Shown here in pieces: positions 33,951 to 41,262 of a stretch of DNA of 64,000 bases. Origin of the DNA: JAPUME01 sp027294185 (lineage in GTDB: Bacteria > Acidobacteriota > Terriglobia > UBA7540 > JAPUME01); the NCBI GenBank assembly GCA_963555835.3, contig CAUVWZ020000002.1, positions 1,736,001-1,800,000 of the forward strand, read 5' to 3'. Under the pieces are notes generated by a model. It searched no databases. It was not told where the DNA came from and saw only the letters and a program-made list of their open reading frames with translations. Made by a program: the position numbers and the translations under genes. The first letter of the stretch is position 1. Every line of letters starts with the position of its first letter.

Positions 33951-34355
33951 TTAGTCCTGTGTCGATTCTACCAGAACATCGTAGCCCACGACTACCCCCT
34001 GGGCGTTTTTGACGGGTGCGAAGCTTCTGAGCTTCAAGGGTCGAGAAAGCTGTCTTTCGAGGATTTCCTGGAGGGTTGCGGCCACCGAAACCTGGCCGCG
34101 GGATTCAAGCAATTCGGCATCAACGCGGTAGAGAACCGCTTCCGGGGCGGCGGGGCTGCTTGCGAGATTGGAGCCGGGGTTCGCATTTTGGGTGGGGGAT
34201 GCAGGTCGATCCCCGAGCCAACTGCGGGGCGTAAAAAAGATAAAGGCCAGGATCAATACGACCAATATATCGTACTGCCAACTGCCGCGCCGATAGGTCC
34301 AGAAGACGGCTCGGCCCACGCCTCTCCACAGACTTCGAAGAAAGCTTGAAGACAC
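33951..34355 (-). CDS. Small single-pass membrane protein, unknown function
   Basis: GTG 34355 follows GAGGAGG. The 134-residue product has a short N-terminal part, the helix QYDILVVLILAFIFFTP (about 24-42), and a periplasmic domain of ~85 residues (LYRVDAELLESRGQVSV to VVVGYDVLVESTQD). This type recurs in Acidobacteria. It sits between the ATPase and the LolA-like gene and probably belongs to the same machine. Confidence 0.65.
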   Translation of the reverse strand: MSSSFLRSLWRGVGRAVFWTYRRGSWQYDILVVLILAFIFFTPRSWLGDRPASPTQNANPGSNLASSPAAPEAVLYRVDAELLESRGQVSVAATLQEILERQLSRPLKLRSFAPVKNAQGVVVGYDVLVESTQD

Positions 34356-34426
34356 ACCACCCTCCTCTCGAAGGAGCGAGGCGGATCGAGAAAGGTCCTG
34401 GGCGTGAGTGCTTTCAGGCATGGAAA

Positions 34427-35098
34427 TCAGTCGGCGACCACGTGTCCATCGCGGATCTGGATGATCCGTTCGGCGCCGGCGGCAACTTCCGGGTTATGCG
34501 TAATCACCACCAGCGTCTGCTCAAACTCGCGGTTCAGTTCTTGCATCATTTCGAGCACCATCCGGGCATTTTCCGAATCCAGGTTTCCGGTAGGCTCATC
34601 GGCCAGAATGATTTTCGGGTCACAGACCAGTGCTCGTGCAATGGCGACTCGCTGCTGCTCACCGCCGGAAAGCGTAAACGGCTTCTGATCCAGCTTGTCC
34701 TTGATCTTCAGCGTCTCGACGATTTTATCGAATCGGTGAGGATTGAATCCATTTCCCTGAATATGCTGGGCGATGGCGATGTTCCCACGGGCTGTGAGCG
34801 TAGGAAGCAGGTTGAACCTCTGAAAAACAAAACCGATCTTGTGGCGGCGGAAACGAGTTCGATCACCATCGCTCATTTCAGAAAAGTCGTTTCCGTCGAC
34901 GCATACCATTCCGCTCGTGGGGGCCGTCATGCCTCCCAGAATATGAAGAAGCGTGGATTTTCCACACCCGGATGGACCCATAATGGCCACGAATTCTCCG
35001 CGCCGGACTCGAAGGTCCACTCCCCGCAAAGCCGGCACATCAACCTTGCCCAGCCGGAATGTCTTCGTCAGATTTTCAGCTTCAATGATGGGTTCCAA
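34427..35098 (-). CDS. ABC transporter ATP-binding protein (LolD/MacB type)
   Basis: The 223-residue ATPase has Walker A GPSGCGKS, Q-loop GFVFQRFNLLP, signature LSGGEQQRVAIARAL, Walker B IILADEPTGNLD and the switch histidine VVITHNP. The length and motifs place it in the LolD/FtsE/MacB-N family, which works with FtsX-type permeases in mechanotransmission or lipoprotein release rather than import. The matching permease gene starts the same run 30 bases upstream. Confidence 0.93.
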   Translation of the reverse strand: MEPIIEAENLTKTFRLGKVDVPALRGVDLRVRRGEFVAIMGPSGCGKSTLLHILGGMTAPTSGMVCVDGNDFSEMSDGDRTRFRRHKIGFVFQRFNLLPTLTARGNIAIAQHIQGNGFNPHRFDKIVETLKIKDKLDQKPFTLSGGEQQRVAIARALVCDPKIILADEPTGNLDSENARMVLEMMQELNREFEQTLVVITHNPEVAAGAERIIQIRDGHVVAD

Positions 35099-35128
35099 AC
35101 CAACACCCGAATCCCTTGCGAAATCTTA

Positions 35129-36235
35129 CTACTCGTATCCCAAAGCGTCCACCGGGTCCGCGTGCGCGGCCCGCAACGCCGGGTAGATCCCTCCCAGCAA
35201 CCCTCCCCCCAGGGCAAGTAACGAAGCCCAAATAGCCCACTCCACGGTCAGGAGAATGGCGATGGTCGGGGAAATTTCGGTAATGGCGCGCTTCGCGAAG
35301 ATCGTGCCCACCACACCCGTGGCAATCCCCAGCAGGCACACGAGGGTTGTCTCCCTCAAAATCACGCTCATTATATACCCCTTCGAGGCGCCCAAAGATT
35401 TCAAGATGCCGATCTCGCGTGTGCGCTCCGTGATGGTCGTATACATGGAGAGAAAGATCACCAGAAAGCCGATCGACACGGCGACCGCAATCATAACGGC
35501 AATAAAGGAGTTCAATGCCGGCATGTTGTTCGAGGTCATCAGCGACATGTATTCCTTGATCGGCCGGACTTCGTGCTTGGGGAGCAATTCGCGAATTTCC
35601 TTCTTGACCAACTGCGTGAAGGAAGGGTCGGTACAGCGGACGTAGAAGATCGATGCCCGATCCTTGGACCCGAAAAGGTCCTGTGCAGTTGCGAGGGGAA
35701 TAAAAACGCGTGACCCTTTGCCGTGCTCGACGATGCCGACCAATCGGAAATCATGGCTCAACAGATTGATCGTCTGGCCGACCTCCACCTTGTGCGCTTT
35801 TGCATACCAGTCGTCCACGATCACATCGAATTTCCGCTCAAAGGGGCCTCCCGCATGGTAGACAAAGCCGCGGCTGACCCGATTGAAGCTTTCCATGTCG
35901 ATTCCATAGATCAGATTCAACCCACCGGTGCCGCTGGCATTAAAGCTGATAAGCACGGGAGCCACCGCGTAAACCCGGGGCAGCTCGGCCAGTCTTTCAC
36001 CGATCTTGACCGGCATGGGCGCCGCCGTGAGCGCCATCAGAAAAGATGCCCCCGGAGGCTGGACCATGATTTCAGCGCCGACGCCTTCCACCCGTTTGGC
36101 CGTCTCCTGCAACGTGCCCGTAGTCAACCCCACGACCAGCAACACCATGGACACTTCGATGGCCACCGCAAGGATACTCACGAAGGTTCGCACCGGCCGG
36201 TGCAGAAGGTTCGAGAGGACCATTTTATTGATCAC
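35129..36235 (-). CDS. ABC transporter permease, FtsX/MacB/LolC type
   Basis: The product has ~368 residues with one N-terminal helix (TFVSILAVAIEVSMVLLVV), a MacB-like periplasmic domain (VEGVGAEIMVQPPG, VIVDDWYAKAHKVEVGQTI) and three C-terminal helices with TRTREIGILKSLGAS-like coupling sequence (ITERTREIGILKSLGASKG). GTG 36235 overlaps the upstream stop; ATG 36223 is an alternative. It pairs with the ATPase at 34427. This class extracts lipoproteins or exports substrates from the periplasmic face. Confidence 0.92.
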   Translation of the reverse strand: MINKMVLSNLLHRPVRTFVSILAVAIEVSMVLLVVGLTTGTLQETAKRVEGVGAEIMVQPPGASFLMALTAAPMPVKIGERLAELPRVYAVAPVLISFNASGTGGLNLIYGIDMESFNRVSRGFVYHAGGPFERKFDVIVDDWYAKAHKVEVGQTINLLSHDFRLVGIVEHGKGSRVFIPLATAQDLFGSKDRASIFYVRCTDPSFTQLVKKEIRELLPKHEVRPIKEYMSLMTSNNMPALNSFIAVMIAVAVSIGFLVIFLSMYTTITERTREIGILKSLGASKGYIMSVILRETTLVCLLGIATGVVGTIFAKRAITEISPTIAILLTVEWAIWASLLALGGGLLGGIYPALRAAHADPVDALGYE

Positions 36236-37130
36236 CTGCACCTCCCGAGGCGCCCGCATCGCTCAGCTCGACCCGCTCAGCCCCCTTCGGCTGATCCAGG
36301 ACGAACTTCTCCGCTTCGATGGGTTGATTAAACATGGCTTTGGAAATCCGGATGCCCAACCGGTAGTCCTCCCCGGGCCGGGTCAACTGAATCATCGTGG
36401 GGTAACGAATTCCGTCAAAATCCTGGTAATCCCTGTAATCGACGTCTTGTACAAACTTCCCCTCAGGCCCGAACCACTGAATGCGAAAAACCTCCAAATC
36501 GGCCCGGTCAAACCAGACCTTTCGTTTCAGATTGATTCGACGGGAGCCGTCCTCAGAAACCGCATGGACAACATAATACCGGCGGTTTCCTTCCCGGCCT
36601 TCCTGGAGGAAAAATTTCTCGTCGGCGTCGTCAAAGGGCTCGAAGACCAGCGCGTCCAGCACATGCTGGGGCCGCAGATTTTCGAGGGCGTTTTCCGAAT
36701 CCCGCATCAAGGAGTTCTTGCCCACAATAAACTTCCGCTTGGGAGGGATGGAAAGCCGGAAATCATCCCCATCGGACACCATGTCAAAAATATTGTTGCG
36801 GATAATCGGTGCTTGTCCCACCATCCGAAATCGTGACGGCCTGTCGAGCAGGATGAACGCTTTGACGTCATGGTATTCGCGTATGACGCCTGAATAGATC
36901 GATCCCGCCGTCGGGATCAACTCTGCTGTAGCCAGAAGGGTTTGAAAAGCATTGCTTCGATCCCTCAGGCGCGACAGCAATTCATCCAGAGAGGCTTCCT
37001 GGGCCGGCAAAGGCAGGTTCGAGGGAGATACTCGCGTGGTTTGTTGAATGGCACACGCACTCATCAGCACGGCGCCAATGACCACGCCAACCCTCTTCCC
37101 AATCCGATCCAACCCCCTTCCATTTTTCAT
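36225..37130 (-). CDS. DUF4292 lipoprotein, LolB-like
   Basis: The leader ends in a lipobox-like LMSAC with Cys26 as lipid site. The 301-residue product then has LATAELIPTAGSIYSGVIRE, VKAFILLDRPSRFRMVGQAP, FDMVSDGDDFRLSIP and a C-terminal strand run (IQWFGPEGKFVQDVDYRDYQ). DUF4292 proteins are outer-membrane lipoproteins with a LolA/LolB-like fold. As first gene of the run (lipoprotein, permease, ATPase, membrane protein, LolA-like) it could be the outer-membrane acceptor. Confidence 0.8.
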   Translation of the reverse strand: MKNGRGLDRIGKRVGVVIGAVLMSACAIQQTTRVSPSNLPLPAQEASLDELLSRLRDRSNAFQTLLATAELIPTAGSIYSGVIREYHDVKAFILLDRPSRFRMVGQAPIIRNNIFDMVSDGDDFRLSIPPKRKFIVGKNSLMRDSENALENLRPQHVLDALVFEPFDDADEKFFLQEGREGNRRYYVVHAVSEDGSRRINLKRKVWFDRADLEVFRIQWFGPEGKFVQDVDYRDYQDFDGIRYPTMIQLTRPGEDYRLGIRISKAMFNQPIEAEKFVLDQPKGAERVELSDAGASGGAGDQ

Positions 37131-37291
37131 AATTTGTTTATAAACAACTCACTCTAGCAAAACGCTTCTTATCGTGTCAAGAACGCAAATACCAAGACAT
37201 AATGTCAACTGCTGCAATTACATACAGTTGCCGCTGCTTTGGCAAGTGTAACCGGTTTCACTTTCTTTCCACAACTTTTCCACAAGTTTTC

Positions 37292-38311
37292 CTACTCCCT
37301 CTTCAATCCGGCGGCCTCAAATCCGAGATGCGTTCCTCTCAGCCGGTTCAGATCAACGCGCTTCCGTTTGCAGTACGCCTCAAGGTCCCGGATTACTTTT
37401 TCCGATGCACGAGGGTCGTAGAAATTCGCCGTTCCGATTTGAATCGCCTTTGCACCCGCAATCAAGAACTCCAGGGCATCCTCCGCGCTGCTGATTCCTC
37501 CAATGCCCATCACCGGAATGCGAACCGCGTGGACCGCCTGATAAACCAGCCTGAGCGCCAGTGGCTTGATGGCAGGGCCCGAAAGGCCGCCGGTACCGTG
37601 CGACAGGCGCGGCTTCCCTGTTTCGATGTCGATCGACATTCCCACAAAAGTGTTAACCAGGGAGAGGGCATCCGCTCCCCCATTCTCGGCAGCACGGGCA
37701 AAAACGGTGATGTCGGTAACATTCGGCGACAACTTCACGATGAGCGGAACCCGGGCCACCTTCTTCGAAGCCATCGTAACTTCATGCGTCAGTTTCGGGT
37801 CGCTGCCGTAAAACATGCCCCCGCTGCGGGTATTCGGGCAGGATATATTCAACTCGTAGGCAGCGATCCCCTCCCCCTGGTTCAGAATTTCAATGGTGCG
37901 CACGTAGTCTTCAGTGGAATAGCCGAAGACGTTGACGATGACCTGTGTGTCCAGATCCCGCAGAAAGGGAAGCTTGTCGTCCAGGAACCTTTTCGCACCC
38001 ACATTCTGCAGGCCGATGGCATTGAGCATCCCCGATTCGGTCTCGTATATCCGCGGCGAGGGATTCCCCTCCATGGGCTGAAGTGATATCCCCTTGACGA
38101 CGATGCCGCCCAAACGGTTCAGGTCCATGAGTTGAGCGAACTCCTGCCCGTAACCAAACGTGCCGCTGGCCGTGAGCACCGGATTTTTGAAGCGAATCCC
38201 GGCGATTTCGACCGTCATGTCGGGGGTAAACTTTTCCCCTTTCGCTTTTCGACCCACGGGGCGGGGAGCCCCTCTTTTCTTCTTACTTTTGGCGCTGGAG
38301 GATTTTTTCAT
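37292..38311 (-). CDS. pyrD: Dihydroorotate dehydrogenase, class 1B catalytic subunit
   Basis: ATG 38311 gives 339 residues with a lysine-rich start (MKKSSSAKSKKKRG) before the barrel. Motifs: VLTASGTFGYGQEF, GIVVKGISLQP, ELNISCPNTRSGG with the class 1 catalytic Cys, LIVKLSPNVTD, and GIGGISSAEDALEFL for FMN phosphate. It oxidises dihydroorotate to orotate in pyrimidine synthesis, passing electrons to PyrK and NAD. It lies 16 bases behind pyrK. The ~25-residue basic extension is unusual. Confidence 0.95.
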   Translation of the reverse strand: MKKSSSAKSKKKRGAPRPVGRKAKGEKFTPDMTVEIAGIRFKNPVLTASGTFGYGQEFAQLMDLNRLGGIVVKGISLQPMEGNPSPRIYETESGMLNAIGLQNVGAKRFLDDKLPFLRDLDTQVIVNVFGYSTEDYVRTIEILNQGEGIAAYELNISCPNTRSGGMFYGSDPKLTHEVTMASKKVARVPLIVKLSPNVTDITVFARAAENGGADALSLVNTFVGMSIDIETGKPRLSHGTGGLSGPAIKPLALRLVYQAVHAVRIPVMGIGGISSAEDALEFLIAGAKAIQIGTANFYDPRASEKVIRDLEAYCKRKRVDLNRLRGTHLGFEAAGLKRE

Positions 38312-38327
38312 ATCCCCTTCAGGAAAT

Positions 38328-39173
38328 TCAAATCTCGGGAGTGCCGCCCGCCCAACGGACGTGGTCGGCCCAGAAAACCGGCCCTTCCGTGCAGACTCTT
38401 TCATAGGCGCCATGCCCTTCGCCCTTGACCCCGATTGAACAGCCCAGGCAAACGCCCACACCGCATCCCATACGGTTTTCCATGGAGACCAGGCAAGGGT
38501 GCCCGTAGTTACGCGCCAGCCCCACGCAAGCTTCAAGCATCGGCCAGGGCCCGCACACCATCAGGAGAATCTTTCCTCGCTCGCTCCCTGCCAGGTGATT
38601 CTCCAGAGGGACGGTGACAAAACCCTTGTGTCCCCGAGACCCGTCTTCGGTCGCCAGAATCGTCTTTTGAACCAACCCTCCGAAGTCCTTGTAGCAGACC
38701 AGGTCGGCCCGGCTCCTGCCGCCGAAAAACAGGCGTTGTCGGATTCCTCGTTTGTGAAGCTCGCGTGCCGCGAGCAGCAGTGCAGCAATGCCGATGCCCC
38801 CCGCTACATGGACTACCTCATCCACCTGAGGGAGCTTCCTCTGATAGTCTTCCCGGAAGTATCCGTGCCCGAGCGGCGCCAGGACTTCCAGCGCATCGCC
38901 CCCCCTGAGCTCCGCCATGGCCCCCGTGCCGCGACCCACTACTTTGTAAAGAATCTGAATTAGCGCCGGCGATTTCAACTTGCGAGAGGCGGGCTTGACA
39001 TCGTAGATGCTCATGGGCCGCCGCAGGAGGATGTCCGAGCGGTTGGGCAGGCGGAGCATGGCGAATTGGCCGGGCCGTGTGACTCGGGCCTGGGCGGGTG
39101 AGTAAAGGGAAAGCAGGTAATGGCCGCCGCTGAGCGGAATGTTCTCCCGTACCTCGGCCATTTTATTGAACAT
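38328..39173 (-). CDS. pyrK: Dihydroorotate dehydrogenase electron-transfer subunit
   Basis: The 281-residue protein has the ferredoxin-reductase layout: FAD motif LLRRPMSIYD, GRGTGAMAELRGGDALEVLAPLG, NAD-side VAGGIGIAALLLAAREL and the C-terminal [2Fe-2S] cysteines in MGCGVGVCLGCSIG with ERVCTEGPVF. PyrK joins PyrD to NAD+. The order pyrK-pyrD on one strand supports a class 1B enzyme. Confidence 0.95.
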   Translation of the reverse strand: MFNKMAEVRENIPLSGGHYLLSLYSPAQARVTRPGQFAMLRLPNRSDILLRRPMSIYDVKPASRKLKSPALIQILYKVVGRGTGAMAELRGGDALEVLAPLGHGYFREDYQRKLPQVDEVVHVAGGIGIAALLLAARELHKRGIRQRLFFGGRSRADLVCYKDFGGLVQKTILATEDGSRGHKGFVTVPLENHLAGSERGKILLMVCGPWPMLEACVGLARNYGHPCLVSMENRMGCGVGVCLGCSIGVKGEGHGAYERVCTEGPVFWADHVRWAGGTPEI

Positions 39174-39265
39174 CTGGGGTTATGGTACACCATCGGGCGT
39201 GCCGCCGTCGATGGTATGCGATCACAAGAGGAACAAAAGAGGAAGTCGGCAGTGGATGACGGCGT

Positions 39266-39793
39266 CTACCCTTCAAATTCTCGCTTGGCCTTTTCGGACT
39301 TTTCGGCCACCCCGCGGGCGAGCTCTTTCCTGTATTCAAGGAGTTTTCCGGCGAGGTCGGCGTCGGAGCCGGCAATGATTTCACAGGCGAAGATCGCGGC
39401 GTTCACCGCTCCCGCAGGGCCTATGGCCATCGTTGCTACCGGAATCCCCTTGGGCATCTGAACCGAGGAGAGAAGCGCATCCAGCCCCCCTAAAGACGTT
39501 GCACTGAGCGGAACGGCGATGACCGGCAGAGTCGTTTCGGCGGCAATCACTCCGGCCAGATGCGCCGCCCCTCCCGCGCCGACGATAACCGCCTTCAGGC
39601 CACGCTCGATGGCCGTGGTTGCGTACTGCCGGGTGCGCTCGGGGGAGCGATGTGCGGAGCTAATCTCCAACTCAAAGGGAACGCCGAACTTCTTCAGTGT
39701 CTTTGCGGCTTCGCCCATTACGGGCAAATCCGAGTCGCTCCCCATGAGAATCCCCACCAGCGGGCTGGATTCACTGTTTTTCGAGCTACCCAT
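39266..39793 (-). CDS. purE: N5-carboxyaminoimidazole ribonucleotide mutase
   Basis: The 175-residue protein has GILMGSDSDLPVM, ISSAHRSPERT with the catalytic His, VIVGAGGAAHLAGVIAAETTLPVIAVP and LSSVQMPKGIPVATM. It moves the carboxyl group in de novo purine synthesis. It lies 53 bases downstream of purD and likely shares its transcript. No purK is adjacent. Confidence 0.95.
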   Translation of the reverse strand: MGSSKNSESSPLVGILMGSDSDLPVMGEAAKTLKKFGVPFELEISSAHRSPERTRQYATTAIERGLKAVIVGAGGAAHLAGVIAAETTLPVIAVPLSATSLGGLDALLSSVQMPKGIPVATMAIGPAGAVNAAIFACEIIAGSDADLAGKLLEYRKELARGVAEKSEKAKREFEG

Positions 39794-39846
39794 GATTTCC
39801 TTTTGGCGCTTTCATCGAGTGCGTCACAACTGCCCGGCAAGTCTTT

Positions 39847-41145
39847 TCAGTTGACCGGACCACTTTTCTTAAGCAGCCGCCTGAGCCCTTTGAGCCCGAT
39901 GTCGCGGCGGAAGTGACATCCCTCGAAGTGAATCCGGTTCACCGCCTCGTAGGCGCGTTCGATGGCCGTCTGCAGATTCTCCCCCGCCGCAGTGACCCCA
40001 AGCACCCTGCCTCCTGATGAGACCAATTCCTGTTCGTTCCGCCGCGTCCCGGCGTGAAAAACTTTGACCCCACCGACCTTTTCCGCGTCGTCAATACCCG
40101 CCACCGCCCGACCCACTTCCGGCTTGGCAGGATACCCTGCAGAGGTCATCACCACACAGATCGCCGGGTCGGGACTCCAGCGCGGCTCGATCGTATCCAG
40201 ACGGCGTTCCAATACGCCGTTGAAGAGCTCCATCAGGTCCGTATGAAGCCGCATCAATATGGGCTGGGCTTCCGGATCGCCCAGACGAACGTTATACTCC
40301 AGCAGCTTCGGCCCCTCCGGGGTGAGCATCAGGCCGCAATAAAGGATGCCGCGAAAAGTGATGCCCTCTTTCGAAAGTCCCTCAAAGGTGGGGCCGACAA
40401 TCTCATTCATGATGCGGACACGCATCTCGGGGGTGATAATCTGATCCTCGCTGTAGGCCCCCATTCCCCCGGTATTAGGGCCGCGGTCCGCATCAAGAAC
40501 CTGTTTATGGTCCTGCGAGGGCGCAAGGGGAAGGATGTGCTCTCCGTCGGAGAGGACCATGAAGGAGGCCTCCTCGCCAGGAACGAATTCTTCGATGACC
40601 ACTCGCTCACCGGCTGCGCCCATCGTGCGCTGGCGCATGAACTCATCCAGGGTGGTGGTGGCCTCTTCTTCGGTCTTGACGACTTTGACACCCTTCCCTG
40701 CCGCCAGGCCGTCCGCCTTGATCACCACCGGCAACTCAAAATCCGCAAGGGCCTTCACGGCCGCCTCGATACTCTCGGCCACCCTAAACCGTGCCGTGGG
40801 TATCGCGTGCCGCTCCATGAACTGCTTGGAATATATCTTGCTGCCTTCGAGCTGCGCCCCTGCTTTTCCGGGACCGATAACGGCCAAATTCCGCTTCTCG
40901 AATTCGTCCACCAGGCCGGCAATCAGAGGGGCTTCCGGGCCTACCACCGTGCAATCTGCCTCGACCTCTTCCGCCAACTGAGCAATCGCCTCGACGTTCG
41001 ACGGGTCCCCGGGAAGACACTCCGCCTCCTGCCCAATGCCGCCGTTACCCGGCACGCAGTAAACCTTTTCCACCAGAGGGCTCTGGCGGAGCTTCCAGAC
41101 AAGCGCGTGCTCGCGCCCACCCGAACCAAGAACGAGTACTTTCAT
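39847..41145 (-). CDS. purD: Phosphoribosylamine-glycine ligase
   Basis: The 432-residue ATP-grasp enzyme starts MKVLVLGSGGREHALVWKL. It has VVIKADGLAAGKGV, VIEEFVPGEEASFMVLSDG, PNTGGMGAYS and LEYNVRLGDPEAQ. It joins glycine to phosphoribosylamine in purine synthesis. ATG 41145 is the only start consistent with the conserved N-terminus. purE follows downstream. Confidence 0.96.
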   Translation of the reverse strand: MKVLVLGSGGREHALVWKLRQSPLVEKVYCVPGNGGIGQEAECLPGDPSNVEAIAQLAEEVEADCTVVGPEAPLIAGLVDEFEKRNLAVIGPGKAGAQLEGSKIYSKQFMERHAIPTARFRVAESIEAAVKALADFELPVVIKADGLAAGKGVKVVKTEEEATTTLDEFMRQRTMGAAGERVVIEEFVPGEEASFMVLSDGEHILPLAPSQDHKQVLDADRGPNTGGMGAYSEDQIITPEMRVRIMNEIVGPTFEGLSKEGITFRGILYCGLMLTPEGPKLLEYNVRLGDPEAQPILMRLHTDLMELFNGVLERRLDTIEPRWSPDPAICVVMTSAGYPAKPEVGRAVAGIDDAEKVGGVKVFHAGTRRNEQELVSSGGRVLGVTAAGENLQTAIERAYEAVNRIHFEGCHFRRDIGLKGLRRLLKKSGPVN

Positions 41146-41262
41146 TTAAGATTCCAATCCCTCCTAACACTATCGGCGGGGGGTTATTTTGTCAACGCGT
41201 TCCCCTCGGGCAGGCAGGATTCACCGTAACAGATTGTGCCGTTTGGAGATAAAAGGAAGGTC

